Shown here piece by piece: positions 9,956 through 23,084 of a stretch of DNA of 64,000 nt. Source of the stretch: Alviniconcha marisindica (lineage: Eukaryota; Mollusca; Gastropoda; Provannidae); contig JABMCL010001675.1 in assembly GCA_018857735.1 (NCBI GenBank), forward strand, positions 537,001 through 601,000, read 5' to 3'. A model generated the notes under the pieces. The model saw only the letters and a list, made by a program, of their open reading frames with translations, did not search any database and was not told where the DNA came from. The stretch's first letter is position 1; the number at the start of each line of letters is the position of its first letter. A program made the translations under genes and the position numbers.

Positions 9956-11889
9956 ATGGCATACGCTGGTGAGAGAAACTTTAACACGCTTTTTGTTTTG
10001 TCGAATATTTAAGACATGCCAAAGAGGTGTAGCTGTAGTCTACTATACTTATTTTCGTTTATCGCTCTCGCGATTTCGAGTAGATTCCCATCGCTAAGTT
10101 GACCTTTTTTTGCACGCACACTTGTTCAAGCGGAACAAGGTGAAAACTAAAGTGGTCGGTGACATTTGCGGCTTCCATGAATCCCAAATCATTGCGTCCT
10201 GTTTAAAAGATTGTGACTATATATTATATTTGCTTACGTTCAGTGTCACTGCAGCATCACAGGCATTAAATATAGGATTTAAAAGTGTATTTTCTTGAAA
10301 AAGTTTCTTCTGGGACCGATGGTTTAGAAAAAATATATTGAAAAGTATATTATATGATCAATATTAATCTATTATTATTGCTATATTATTAGTATTAATT
10401 ATTTTACTAATTTTATTAGTATTAACTATTTTACTAATTCTCTCTTGGCCAGATGCAATAAATAAAAAATAAGTTTCATGATCTTCTGAACTTTCACTAG
10501 TTTCAGTAGTTTTGTCTTCTACTTTTCTTTCTTTTTAAATGAAAGGTGTATTACTAATTACTATTACAGTGTTAGTATTTCTTCAGGTTCAACTATTACT
10601 GTCATATTTCTAGTAAATAGGTAAGTAGCATTAGATGGATATAACATCGCTACCAGTACCACCAAACATCAAGCATGGACCTGATGATCCAGCCCGTCAA
10701 CTAGCCATCTTTCCAGGATCTCAGAAGAAGACAGACTAAACAACTTCTTCAGAGTCCATCAGAACCTTATTAAGTATTGTGAACACAAAGTACAGCCTCA
10801 GCAGACCAAGCCAGCCAAAACGACCCCCAAGACAGGACCATCCACTTCAATACCATGTCCCATATATTGCAGAACTGATTGCCTCAAGTTCTCTTTTTTT
10901 TCTTCTTCTTCTTCTTCTCTTTGATCTTTCCCTTCACAGTTGTCAGCTGGAACAGCCTGCCTGCAGAAACTGCCATGGCCAAGACCCTGGCATCCTTCCC
11001 CTGATTTTCAGTCCCAGTTGTCTTTACATCACTATCAGTATCACTATACCACTACCAGTCCTGGCTGTCCTCACCTCACTTACCATGTTTCTACTCCACT
11101 CCTGTCCCCCCCCCCCCCCCCCCCCCCCCCACACACACACACTTTCTGTTTTTGTTTTTGTTCTTTGAAGCACTTCACCCACCCATCCCCCCACCCCATC
11201 CCCATAATAACAGTTAACCTCACTAGTGACTAACCAAGTTTCTACTCCCCTCCTGTCCCCTCCCACCCCCACCCCCTACTTTTGTTGTTGTTGAAGACAC
11301 TCCCCCCCCCCCTGCTTCCCCCCTGCCATAATGTGTTTCACAGACTTCAAAATGTTGAAGTTGGATACTATACAGATTACGGAAGAAGAAGAAGATGTGT
11401 TTTGGGATTGCTGAAAATCATTGTAAATTTTGGCTTCTCTGCTTTTGAGTCATTGACTGATGAGTTACACAGTATGCCTTTTCACAGTGGCTCTTTGACC
11501 TAGTGATAAGTTGAACAAGTGACTGAAGCTAATGAAAGTGAAGCTGTAGGACTAAGAGTAGCTGACTATGCATTGTCTGTCTCTTTCACTTGTTTCAGAC
11601 AAGATGGAGCTGTTTGGGGGTTACGATGACCTGATTCGAGCACCTGCAGCAGACCGCAACAAGGGCCCAATCCTCGAGGTACTGCAACAGTGCCTGACAG
11701 TGGACAAGGGCTTTGTCTTTGAGGTGGCCTCAGGGCCCGGGCAGCATGTTGTCCACTTTGCCCAGCATTTTCCCTCAGTCACTTTCCTTCCCAGCGACTG
11801 TGACGTCAGCTATTTAAAAAGGTACGGTCTCCTCATACCTATGTGCTGTGAGTGTGACAGTGTTATCAGCTCTCTCTCTCAGTGTTATC

Positions 11890-11939
<50 letters not shown>

Positions 11940-14900
11940 GTATGTGCTTCTTTTGTTAGTTTGTATTTTGAGTTCTGTGAGTTTGCAAACCAGTGATATA
12001 GAATATAGCTGATCAGAGTAGGTCCTAGTCTGTTTGTTTTAAAGTTAAAGGGGATTTCATTGTATATTCATGCATGTCTTCAATATAAGTTCAAATAAAA
12101 TCAAAATACTTAAAACATTTTTTGCAGCATTCAAGCATACATTAACAAGACTGGGATGACCAACATCCTCCCCCCGCTGTATATTGACATCACACAACCC
12201 GTGTCCCAGTGGCCAGACCAGGAAAACCTGAAGCCTGAGTCTTGCGATGCAATCATCAATGTCAACATGATCCACATCTCACCCTGGGAAACCTGTGAGG
12301 TAGTCAGAAGATTGCACATTCTGATTCTCTTTGTGTTTGATGCATGTAGACCTTTACTCAGCCGTTTCAGGTCTAAATGACTAATAAAGGAAACAGGAGG
12401 CTGGGGAGATCAAAATCTCTGTGGACAAAGGAAAGTTGGGGGGGGGGGGGGGGGGGGGTGGCAGGCAGACAAAGAGAAAGGACTGTTAAAGTTGACAGAG
12501 AGAAGAGACAGTGAGGAGAAGATGTTTGTGTGGGAGGAATGGATGCAGGCAGACCAGGCAGAGTAAGAAAGGTAATGAGCAACACTTCAAACAATATTCA
12601 CTGGAGTTCAAGAAGACATGGACAGGCAAGTAGACAGACTTTGTCTGTGTAATTGTTTTGAGCTATTGGATCACATGCATGATCATGGTGAAAATGCTGA
12701 TTAGTTGGTTTTTTTATAAGTGTGGAAAAAGCAAGAAAGAGCAACACATGTAAGCCTACACAACAAGGTTAAGGTGGAGGATTTTGATTCCATTTGACCA
12801 GTCCTAAAATATATTTTGATCTTAGAGTTAGCCTATGTGTGTTATGGTGGTCATGCATACACCCTGTAGTCTGTATTAGTGTCTGTGTGAGAGCCCAGTC
12901 ATCCATTCATACTCTCTCCCCATCTGCTTGCCCACCCTCCCCTTCCCCAACCAAAAGGGGAGAGAGAAAAACCTGTTAGAAGTCCAGTGGTCAGCACTCT
13001 TCTCTTTCTCTTTACCAGGCTTCAGCTACCTGGAGCTAACCCCCTGTTTCAGTCCACCATGCTACTTCAATCACAGTGTCAGTTCTTTGAAGTCTTCCTT
13101 GAAAATCTTTCCTTTTCAAAAACCTTTACTTCAGTCTCATTGCCCTGAGAGTGAGATAGGTGTTCTCTGTCTGTCTGTCTGTCTGTCTGTCTCTGTCTCT
13201 CCCTCCGTCTGTCTGTCTGTCTGTCTCTCTGTCTCTGTCAGTCTGTCTGTCTGTCTCTCAGTCTCACTGTGTGTGTGTGTGTGTGTGGGGGGGGGGGGGG
13301 GTAGGTGTGAGGGTATTTGAATCTTCGTTGTCAAAATATATATGTATATATATGTTTAAAACAATTTGTAACTTGTAAGTACTTAGGGCCAGTGTGGGTT
13401 AGGCATGGTAAGTACCCATTATTATTATTAAAATGTTATGCACAACACTAAGACAAAGCATACACTGTTTCTGGTTTAAGTCTACACTACAGGTTTTGAC
13501 TTAGCTTCATTTTCAGTGGTCTTTATGGGCATTTGACTTGAAAGCTGAACATCCTTTACATTTCTTAAAACAGGGGCTGATGATAGCAGCTGGTCAACTG
13601 TTAAAGCCAGGTGGATTTCTGTACATGTATGGTGTAAGTGGGCTTTGCTGTCTCTTTTCATTTGGGTGTCATCAAAAGTTTGATGGTTTCTATACCTGTA
13701 TCTATAGACTATAGTCTGTGAGTCAGCTTTACTTTGTCTTTATATTTAAATAATGAATGTTATATTGATAATAAATGTATGTGCACAGTGACTTTAGTAG
13801 ACCTTAATCAAGTTAATGATTCACATCATTTGAAGCTGGGATTTCTATGCACATACATTATATGAGCCTGGCACGTTAACACTATGACATAATAACCAAT
13901 GTTGTATCAGATGAGGTGTGGTTGATTCTTATTAATTATACATGTTTTGTGTTAAGCATATATACATGTATACATACAAAATGATACATGTTTCTTGCCT
14001 CTTGTAAGGAATGTCGATTGCAGATTAATGAATTTCTCTGAAGTTGTTCACTGAGCTCTTTTAAATGTGCCAGAAAAAACACCAGAAAATAAAGTTAGTA
14101 TTGTTAGTAGCTTGCATCTGATGTTCAGATACTAGAGGGTTATGTGTATGCTCTATTTCTTTTCAGCCTTTCATGGTTGGTGGGGAGATATACCCTGACA
14201 GCAATGTACAGTTTGACCAGATGCTTAGATCGCGGTAAGTACCTCAGTTTTACTAACCATCTTGTCATGTAGTGTCAAATTGTCTCTCTGAACCTAGAAT
14301 CTGACAATAGCGACATTGTTTACAACGGGCAAGCAGAGATGAGATTCTAGACCCAGCAATGAGCTGTGCCGGAAGTGAAAAGAAAGTTAGGCTGTCATGG
14401 GTTCATTCACAGGACTAGAAGTACCTTATTTGCCAAGCCAAAGCAAAGGAGAGCAATCATACTTGGTCACATAATAGACCCGAATCATTCAGTACCCTTT
14501 ATTTTTAGTTTACTAATACGTATACATCTAATGAGTTAATCAGAATGTTTATCTTTTCAGGTTTCTGTGACTTGCAGATAGTCTTGACTCTTGTGCTTCT
14601 TTGCAGGAATTCATCTTGGGGTTTGCGTGACATTGATGATGTGAAAAAGCTGGCTGAACAGAATGGTTTACAGCTAGAGAAAATGGTAAGGACTGTGATG
14701 TGGCTTACTGTTTCTGTGTGCACTCTTGCTTTGCTAGGGTTTTACTTTCACAAAGTAAGATGTTCTTTTAAAAATGAGTTTTTGATGTTAAACCTTTTTT
14801 CTCTTGGCTATTCTGTATTCATATTTCGTAATGAACAATTGATATTGCTGTACACTGACAAAAGGACATCCACACACACATCCACACACTCTTTCTTTCT

Positions 14901-15308
14901 TCAGCTTAAGTATGCAGCAACCTCAGTCTGGGGTTGGTGGAGTGGGGGGACCCTACTAAATTACAGTAATGGTCTGTAAATTGCACAGCAAAGAACACAA
15001 CCCCGCTCTCCCTGAAAAACCTCCCTCTCTGACAGAACTTTTGCAGGAGAGCATTTGAAAATAGGACAAAAAGCTTGTGTATTATCATGTGTTTGTGTAT
15101 TATCATGTGTTTGTGTGTGCTCTGCGTTTGCATGTCTGAGACTGTGTGTGTGTGTATGTGTGTGCGTGCGTGCATGCATGTGTGCATGCATCTGTGTCTG
15201 CATGTGTAAATTTGAAACACCTGTCACAACATTTCCACACTTGTTTATTTCTTGTTTCAGATTGACATGCCTGCCAACAACAAATCTGCAGTGTTCTACA
15301 AGAGATGA
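9956..15308 (+). CDS. METTL26: METTL26 (UPF0585/C16orf13) methyltransferase-like protein
   Basis: The sequence supports seven exons: 9956-9968, 11599-11821, 12128-12299, 13574-13633, 14167-14234, 14607-14685 and 15261-15308. All have AG/GT borders and phases that join without a shift, giving about 220 residues; the human protein is about 204. The N-terminal part carries [13 protein letters not shown] and the SAM-binding-like EVASGPGQH (residues 46-54). The middle reads [10 protein letters not shown], then [20 protein letters not shown] and [12 protein letters not shown]. The C terminus is [17 protein letters not shown] then [15 protein letters not shown]. This order and wording match METTL26, a Rossmann-fold methyltransferase-like protein whose substrate is, to my knowledge, unknown. 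Exon 1 is the least certain: the ATG at 9956 joins in frame to exon 2, but translation could start at the internal ATG at 11604. Confidence 0.92.
10735..11015 (+). mobile_element. Non-LTR retrotransposon tail fragment, degenerate
   Basis: In the first METTL26 intron, broken plus frames read [21 protein letters not shown], then [10 protein letters not shown], then [20 protein letters not shown]. This matches the end of the post-RT region (SFFPRTI..WNSLP....) common in metazoan non-LTR elements. A CTT-repeat has expanded between FSFF and the WNSLP block. No intact frame remains. Confidence 0.6.
11106..11150. repeat. poly-C (25) plus (CA)n
   Basis: A run of 25 C followed by CA repeats. Another C-rich stretch follows at 11176-11330. 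Confidence 0.9.
11874..11940. repeat. (CT)n(AT)n in METTL26 intron 2
   Basis: A duplicated AGTGTTATCAGCTCTCTCTC followed by CT and AT dinucleotide runs. It begins about 50 bp after the exon 2 donor. Confidence 0.9.
12438..12458. repeat. poly-G (21) in METTL26 intron 3
   Basis: Twenty-one consecutive G within a purine-rich stretch. Confidence 0.9.
13160..13301. repeat. (CTGT)n, (GT)n and poly-G (15)
   Basis: A compound low-complexity stretch: CTGT/CTCT repeats, then GT repeats, then 15 G. It lies in the intron before METTL26 exon 4. Confidence 0.9.
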
Positions 15309-16139
15309 CAAGTGACAGCATGACACAGGACCACAGCCATGACATGTCAAACCATAGCAGGTCCTTTGGAATAAGTGCGCAATTCGGCAAGAGATGTGAT
15401 GTCTTGCCCCTTTTTATGCAAAATCTTGTACCATCGACATAATATAAGGGTCTCTTGTCTGAAGCACAAATTACAGATTTTTATTTTTAATCCATGCAGT
15501 GGAACATTTGACACAAGCTCCTTTATCATGAAATTTGCTCAAGGCAGCAGTATGGAAAATATCCCAGCTGTACATTTTCTTTATATTTTTGTTGCACTAA
15601 GACACATTTCTGTTGGGACTAGAAATTGAGCCTTTGGCCTTGCTGTCCTGTGTTGAACTGCTGATGACGCCTCTTTCTTTTCATGCTCCCTTGCATTTGC
15701 CCATGGACTGCAGTGACATTCCAGTCCTCATAGTCTGCACTTTATAGTATGGAGGTAACATAGCATCATTGCAAAATCCTCTTTGTTTTCGGGTGGTTCC
15801 ACTGTAGATTCCTTCCGTTTGAAAATGCATTTTTTTAAATCATCTTTGTGTTCCATTGCATATTCAAGAATTTTTTGTTCACCTGGGTGCTTCATTCCAC
15901 ATCAGTATTACTGTATTAACCCAATCCGAGTCAGTACCAGTGCTGAGTGAAAACATTTTCCAAAAATGTAGTTGGAAAGCGGGTGTGAAGTGAAAGTTGG
16001 AAGCTAAATGAAATTAACCTTGCAGGTGTTTGTTTACCCATTACATTTTTTTCCCCAGGGGCTTGGCCCAGGCTGTTCCAGTCTGTTTCCCTGGAGAAAA
16101 CTCACTGACCGAATTGTGACTGAACTGGCTGATTGATTT

Positions 16140-16300
16140 TGAATGTTGATGGACTGTCTTCAGTGTTTGACCAGGGTTATTGGTTCCTAATGTTGATGGA
16201 ATTTCTTCAGTGTTTGACCAGGGTATTATATTCCTAATGTTAATGAAATTTCTTCAGTGTTTGACCAGGGTCATTGATTTCTAATGTTGATGGAATTTAA
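16140..16300. repeat. ~56-bp tandem repeat, 3 copies
   Basis: TTCAGTGTTTGACCAGGGT recurs three times at about 56-bp spacing, each preceded by AATGTTGATGGA or a variant. Copies differ by a few bases. Confidence 0.85.
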
Positions 16301-16313
16301 TAGTAATACAATT

Positions 16314-16319
16314 AATAAA
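16314..16319 (+). promoter_or_regulatory. Candidate METTL26 poly(A) signal
   Basis: AATAAA about 1 kb past the stop codon, with another AATAAA 32 bp further on. Cleavage position not determinable. Confidence 0.45.
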
Positions 16320-16435
16320 GGACCTTTATGATGCGCCAGACCTGTGAATAAACTTAACAGTTCTAGGCAAGTACAACAGCATGTCACTAATCAATAGAAT
16401 ACATCATTACACACAGGCTGGCACACCCCTCCACA

Positions 16436-16439
<4 letters not shown>

Positions 16440-16470
<31 letters not shown>
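16440..16470. repeat. (CA)n microsatellite
   Basis: About 14 CA repeats. Confidence 0.9.
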
Positions 16471-16651
16471 GCACAGTATATTCACAGAGAGGAAAATATG
16501 CCCGAGTGATGGGGACAAAAGATTATATATATAAAAATCTGAAAGAGATGTATTTATACTATTTTAGGGTCTGCATGAGAATCAGAATAGTGCAGATTGT
16601 AAGAAGGATCATTCCACACAGAGGGATGGTTATGTGAAATTGATCTTTGAC

Positions 16652-17500
16652 CTAATGTTTTGGAATAGAATGAGGAATTTTGGGAGTACATGTATCAGCG
16701 GAAGAGCAAAGATCTCTAGAGGAAGCGTACAGACCAGGAAGTTTGTAGAGGTATTGTGGTCCAGTGCCTGTGATTTCATTAAAGCAAATTCTTGAAACTT
16801 TAACCTTTATACTGCGTTGGCACTTGATTGGCAACCAGTGTAGTGATTGCAGGATGGGTTTGGTCAGGGGGTGGGGGATGGGCTTTATGGACAAGTCATG
16901 CAGCTGCATTCTCAACCTTTTGCAGTCTGTTGGTAAGATGTTAGGGACAGCCAGCAAGTAGACTGTTGCAATAGAAAATACAGACAAGGGTGTGAGTTGC
17001 TTGAGGACTGACTGATTGTCGTATAGAACCACATTGTTGCCAGAGCTGAAAGTATGCTGACCTGCCAGTGGTCAGTACATGCAGAGTCATATTTGAGTTA
17101 CTGTCAAGTGTGACCCCAAGGTTTTTCACAGAAGGAACAAATTGCACTTCAGAGTTTGAATTGAAGAAAGAAACAGTTGTTTAGCAGGTGACCTGTGTGA
17201 TTTAACAAGCATTCACTCTGTTTTTCTGTCATGTAGCTGATGTTTGTTGTACATCATCCACAATTCAATGTCCGTGATAGCTTTGTGTGACTTCATTTGG
17301 TTAGATTTGATTGGGCGTGATTTCTCTGTAGAACTGATTGTCGTCAGCAAAAAATGCATGATGTTGAGTCGAGCATTGTTTGATTAGTTCAAGCCTGCAG
17401 CACACAAGAACTGAGGATGTCAGTTGTCTGTGTGTAGAGCATTCCAAGCATCCATAGGTGATAGGAAAGCTGTGCTTTACTAAAGTTGTCAGTGTAAAAT
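16652..17500 (-). mobile_element. Non-LTR retrotransposon RT C-half and tail, degenerate
   Basis: Read on the minus strand from right to left: LYTQTTDILSS near 17430, FFADDNQFYREITP (the Y/FADD catalytic box, here FADD) near 17340, and VKNLGVTLDSNSNMTLHV near 17120. These are followed by SIRQSVSPQATHTLVC and YCNSLLAGCP, then after a shift LTKPILQSLHWLPIKCQRS, SRICFNEITGTGPQYLYKL and SSADTCTPKIP near 16690. This is the order of the jockey/CR1-like RT and post-RT region. Stops and frameshifts show a dead copy, oriented against METTL26. Confidence 0.85.
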
Positions 17501-17699
17501 AGTATGACAGACCTAGTTCCCTGGCCTGGCTGGCTGACGGAGATGGGTTAGACTGTAGCAGCACAAAGTAGTTGCAGTGGTAGTTTTTTTTGCACAGAGG
17601 TGGAGGAGGAGGAGCTGTTTGTGTGATTCTTCTTTTGTGGTTTGTTTTGGATACTTGTTGCATTTTGTCACATTCGTTGTGAAACAGCAGTTTGCTCAG

Positions 17700-20600
17700 T
17701 GTGCGCTTGCTGCTAGATATGCTGTGTTAGAATGGCTGAGTGTCAAGACTTTGTTGCTTTGTCAGATTGATGCGTGTCTTGTCATAATGAAAGGCTGTGC
17801 TTGCCCGGTACTAGTAATACTAATAGTGTTGCATCACATTTTCTTTGATGGTGGATGTCACCAGTGTCTTGTGTTTTTGTTGTTGTTGTTGTGGCAGGCA
17901 TCCCCAAAGTGTGTTGAGTGTTGCTTTGGGTTCTCTTTGGTGGCAGATTGATACCTGGGGGCTGATCAGTGCAGATTTTACTGTTGCCTAATTTAGGTCT
18001 AATGTGCAGGATTCACACACTGCTTTTAGGTCTTGGAAAAAATGCATGGACTTTTAGATTGATCTTTTTTTGGGACTAGAAATGGAAAACTAGATGGTTT
18101 TTTTGTCAGTGGAGTCTGGTAAAAAAGAAAAGAAAAAAGAAGTAGAATTGTACAAGTAGTGCAGAACTCAGGAGCTGTGTGAAAGTCGAGGTGGTTGTCC
18201 TGATGAGAATCCCGAATAAGCCGTTATAGTTTCTGTGGATGTAAAGTGAGCATTGAATCAAAAAAATATAATGCACCTAATTGAAAAGGAAATTGCAGCA
18301 TGTGACTGTGTATAAGAGGTGCAGAGCAGAAAGGTTTTGCTGACTGCTCAGGAAAGTTAGTTTACAAGTAACACACTTAGTGAGGGCTTTAAAAAATGTG
18401 AAACAAAGAGTAAGAACAATCAGTTTCAGCATCAAGGTTGTAAGATTCAGGTCACACATATATATGTATGTGTGTGTGTGTGTGTGTGTGTTTGACACAT
18501 CATTATATTAATAGGGCTCTGGACTCATGTGTAATCAATGTTGCAACTTTTGTTTTGCCTTGGAATTTGACTATACAATAAAAGCAATAAATAATTGGAT
18601 TAATTTATGCCTATCCATAGCTTGTCTTATGCAACAGTCACAAAGGATTCCAACGCAGTCTGATGAGAACTTGCAGCATAAAGACAACCTCAAGTTTCAT
18701 CTTTTTGACATTGTAGAGTTGTGAAGTAAGTATTACCAGTTTGATTTCTGAAAAGAATTTGTATACATTATATTCATTTATACCCCAGTGGATGGTCATG
18801 GGCTAATTGTGTTTGTGGATAAGTGTTACAGTCTGTGATACATGATACAGAGTTTTTATAGGAGTGTTACCTTATGTTACTTTAGTGAATTGCAAAGGAA
18901 AATATTTTGTGTATATGAAATATTGCTGTTAATTTTTTGTCACATATCTGTTTTGGGGTATGAGAGCAGGAGAGTGAAGTGCCGTTTTATTCTGTGCATA
19001 TCAAACTGACCTTACATTAGGATGCATACTTTCCCGAAGGTTTTAGTAATATCCACCTTTCTGTTGGTCGTTTCCAGTAGCAAAATGGACTGTTTCAGCA
19101 GCATAATAGGAAATGAATTCTTTTTTAAACATTACAAGATTCAGTGACCAATTTTGTGTTGAATTTGAGGAACAGATCAAAACCAAATTAAAATAAAATG
19201 CACACTAATAAAACAGAGAAGAAAAGAAAGAAAAAAATGACATGCTCAGTCATGTTGTTGGACAGTATTTGTTTTTGAAATCTATACCTCTTTATTGAGT
19301 CTGTCTCCTCTTCGCGGAATTACGCTGATGTATTTGTGTGTGTGCAAGTGACTTGACAAAGCATTGAGGGTTTCTGCTAAAGCTATATTTACCATTTTCA
19401 AAGTGATAAATTCTGTCCAACATTGATAAATGAGCAGGCTGCTGGTCAGAAAGGCCAATACATTTTTCAATGCCCCACCCCATTAACAAGCATAAGATCT
19501 GACAGTGACCCATCTTTTTTGCACGTTGAATATGCTGGATGTGCACTAATTTGTTTGTTAGTATGCTTCTTTTCATTTGCAGTCACAGTTTCATTTTTTA
19601 AGAGGGAAAATTAGCTGCTTAATATCCCTTTAGAACACATGTCTTTAGTCTTCAGTATGTATGTACAGTATGTTTACCAGTTGCATCTATGTTGGTCGAC
19701 TTTCAACACTTGTGTAGCAGAAGCAGCATTAGCAGACTTGCTAAGCCAAATCAGTTTGCAGGTTTGTGGTTGAAATCGTTTATGTGTCACTTATCAATAA
19801 TTTTTAAAGGGGCAAGCTTTAATGTCTTCTGGAATTAAATAGGACTTTTCTTTTTATATGAGGCAAAATCAACAACAAATTGTGATACTGTAGGGTAGCC
19901 ACAGATCAAAGGGATGCTGTGATGAAGTGAGATCAAAACAAAATGTCAAACAATGTCTGTTGTCCTTGGGAGCTTTTCCTATTATGAAGATCAAGTACCA
20001 TGTATATGAACTAGATGCATGTGCATTTATGAAGTGGGGTCTGGGGGAGAGAGAGATGAGTTACAGCTATTCATCAACCCTTGACATGTATACTTGGAGA
20101 AAAATTCAGGACCCTCCCCCTCCCCGCAAAAAAAAAAAAAAAAAAAAAAAAATCAACCCAAAGTTAGCAAGCCTACAAGTTTGAAACAAAAATAATGGTG
20201 AACAGGATGATTTCTGTTTGACAGTGACCACACAGTATCCCCCCATTTTGACTCCTACTCTATTATTTTACAGACCTGTGTTTAAATTCTTTTTAAAAAT
20301 AAATTATTCTATTTTATATATATACGTGTACAGATTTGATGTTTGTATTTGTGCAAGTTGTCCCCAGAATGCCTGACATTGTGTGTAATGCAAATGAGCA
20401 CAGAGGATGCTCAACACAACTTTTACATTTGTTTGTGGTGCAATTTACTTTTCTTAAAAATCTCACTTTTAGATTTGTGCATTTTCAATCTTATGATGGG
20501 ACCAAGTCAGTGTGTGTTTATGATTTGCTCATTCATTAATTTTTTGCTCTTCTATTTTGGTTTGACCGATAACAGATATGAGTTGCATCTGGTGTATTGT

Positions 20601-21280
20601 GCAAGCTGTTTCTCCAAACAGAAACTTTTGTGGAGTTAATTTGTTGTTCTTCAGTGAATGCAGTTCTAATTTAGACTATGATTGGAAGAAAAATGTTCTA
20701 GGTCTGATTTACTTGCAAAATGCTCAGATGTGAGATATTCTGATTTGATTCAGCTATACTGGAAATTTGGCAAAATGGATTAGTAATTGACCAGAAACCA
20801 GCACCAAGGTTCATCACCTCACCAGCATGAAATGGGAAACAGATGGGAAACCATGGCCTTTTTGACTAGTTTGGAAAACAAATGCACTGGCTGTTTTGGG
20901 AAACAAATGCACTGGCTATAGCAACAAATATCACATAGATACAACCCCTAAACAGACCTTTTTTCTTTTTGAAATGTAGAGTGGATTGAGTTTTTTGGTG
21001 CTGTTTGTGAAAGACCCAAAGTACTGATCTCCATTTTATGTGCGACATGTTTCACTTTTACAAGAAAAAATCTGGTTTGTCTTTTTTGTTTGTTAATGTG
21101 TGTGTGTATGCCTGCATAGAGGGTGCTATGGGTGGTGACTACTTAAGACTTGTTCCACATACTGGTTGTACATATGAGAATTCTTCCAATATAGAATTGC
21201 AACATAGCTGTGAGAAAGGGTCACAACTTTCTAGACATATTAATGGCATTGCCGTACTCATCTCTTTTGATATTGCAGTC
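17700..21280. other. Intergenic spacer, no gene recognised
   Basis: I see no exon with a recognisable protein. Contents are a GT microsatellite at 18466-18491, a poly-A tract at 20129-20151 and low-complexity AT-rich DNA. Open frames in this stretch are short and isolated. Confidence 0.45.
20129..20151. repeat. poly-A tract
   Basis: About 23 consecutive A after GACCCTCCCCCTCCCCGC. It could be the tail of an unrecognised retro-insertion, but no target duplication was found. Confidence 0.8.
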
Positions 21281-21289
21281 CAAGCCTAG

Positions 21290-21665
21290 TAAGTTCAAAT
21301 GCTGGACAAGTTCAAGCATTCATCATGTTCTGGCCAAATCCTTCCTCTGTTAAAAAACAAAAAAGCAATGGACAAGTTTGAATGCTTAATAAGTTCAAAC
21401 ATTCATCATGCTAAATCCTTCCACTGTTAAAACAAAAACAAAAACGGGTAAGTTCAAATGCTGGACAAGTTCAAGTATTCATCATGTCCTGGCTAAATCC
21501 TTCCTCTGTTAAAAAAACACACGTTCAAATGCTGAACAAGTTCAAGCATTCGTCAAGTCCTGGCCAAATCCTTTTTTGTTAAGATTTTTTTTTTTAATGA
21601 TGGATAGTTCAAATGCCAGACAAAGCATTTGCTTGGGCCACAAAGGCCAGACAAGTTCAAGTTTT
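21290..21665. repeat. ~80-bp tandem repeat, ~5 copies
   Basis: GGACAAGTTCAAGCATTCAT then CCTGGCCAAATCCTTCC and a GTTAAAAAA(C) stretch recurs at about 21300, 21370, 21455, 21530 and, degenerate, 21610. Units vary in length through their A-runs. Confidence 0.85.
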
Positions 21666-22552
21666 CCAGCTCCACACCCCTCTTTTTTGTTTCTTCTTAA
21701 AGATGACAGATTCCTTTCGTGTGATGCTATTCCCAGGTCATCTAAACTTTGCTTATGGATAGTGATAGGCACCAGACATCTGCAAGTGTCCAAGATATAG
21801 ATAGGGTTTTTTAAAGTGTGGGAAAACCACCACACTCGGGAGACTTCGTGTGTTTCTGGACAAGTTCTGTGGGTGAAAAGGAGTGAATTTGTTCAATGCT
21901 GAAGTTTCCACCCTTTGAAGTTCAGTTCTACACTTGAAAGGTATAAATTTTATCATATCTGGCACCTATAAAATATTTAAAGGAACTGTACATTTTACCA
22001 GCTTACTAAGTTATAAAGGACCTCGTCAGTAATATCTGTCAGCCACCACTGACCAGTTCAATGCTGGCATAGTTGAGAATAGTTCACTGTATGCATTTTG
22101 TACTAACCTAGTCAGTGGTTAATGTGCTGGTTTTACCACTGGTCAAGACAGGATGAAATAACATTGTAGTTCGATCACTATCACTACACTCGTGTGGAAG
22201 TTCTTGTATGTGTAGAACTGGAGCCAGCTTTTTACTTCTGTCTTGGTGACTTGCATTTCAACAATGGTGTGGTGTAACTGTGAATGTGTGATTTGTCCGG
22301 AGGCAACCCAGTGAGGCTGACAGGATGTAAGAATCCAAGAATTCATGTGCCATATTCGTTCATTCACTTGTGCGGACTTACAAGTGTTCACCTTATCTAG
22401 GTGAGCTCAGAACAGGCTAAGATTGTTAAAGATCCCATGTCCACCTCTAGATAAAAGACCTAGTTGGCAGCACGAACAACCAACCCACAGACATTGCATA
22501 CAACAAGAACAATCAGAATGACAATTTTCCCAACAGAAGAAAGGTTTTACTG

Positions 22553-22558
22553 TTTATT
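22553..22558 (-). promoter_or_regulatory. Candidate HGS poly(A) signal
   Basis: AATAAA on the minus strand, followed by TTGTTCTTGTTGTATGC and TGTGGGTTGGTTG, a GU-rich downstream element. About 2.1 kb past the stop codon. Confidence 0.4.
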
Positions 22559-23084
22559 AATGATATCACATAATCATCGCAGATGATAATTCAATGAGCT
22601 GGAACAAAAATCACATGCCTCGGTCAAAAAATTAAGATCAAGGATGCAAGTGCAACCTGCAAGCAAGTTAACTGCAACTATACAAACTGTTCCAATAAAA
22701 GCTGAAGAGGTCACCTGGTAGAGCAGTACAAACACAAAGTTTGGCACATACAAGATGATTAGCCTTTGGAGCAGACACTGTCTAATAGGGAAAACACATT
22801 TCCAATTTCACAGTACAGCCCTTTAGTGACGCATCTTGTGCTCTGAGGGAGACTGCCCTGTTAAATAATGTATTTAAATTTTGATAACATATAAGACGTT
22901 CCTCAGACCAAATCATACATATATGAACAAGTAAATTTTCAAACATGCATCTGGTTTTTGCTTTTTTCATTATACACAAGACCTTGAACATGGTTACCTT
23001 ACTGAAATGTGTACACACTTACAACAAATAAAAACACAAACTTCACAACTGTGTTGAAGACATCCATCTAGGCCAGATTATTGT

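Larger units (their letters stand above)
15309..16319 (+). other. METTL26 3' UTR (inferred)
   Basis: Follows the TGA at 15306-15308. The first clear AATAAA in the sense orientation is at 16314-16319 and a second is at 16346-16351, so a 3' UTR of about 1 kb is likely. It includes a 3-copy tandem repeat at about 16140-16300. Confidence 0.5.

Noticed and set aside
14906..15390. Minus-strand frames of 95-129 codons
   Set aside because: They run through CA-rich intron sequence and antisense of the last METTL26 exon.
17577..17951. 124-codon plus-strand frame
   Set aside because: Cys/Leu/Val-rich translation of GT-rich spacer next to a retrotransposon relic on the other strand; no recognisable domain.
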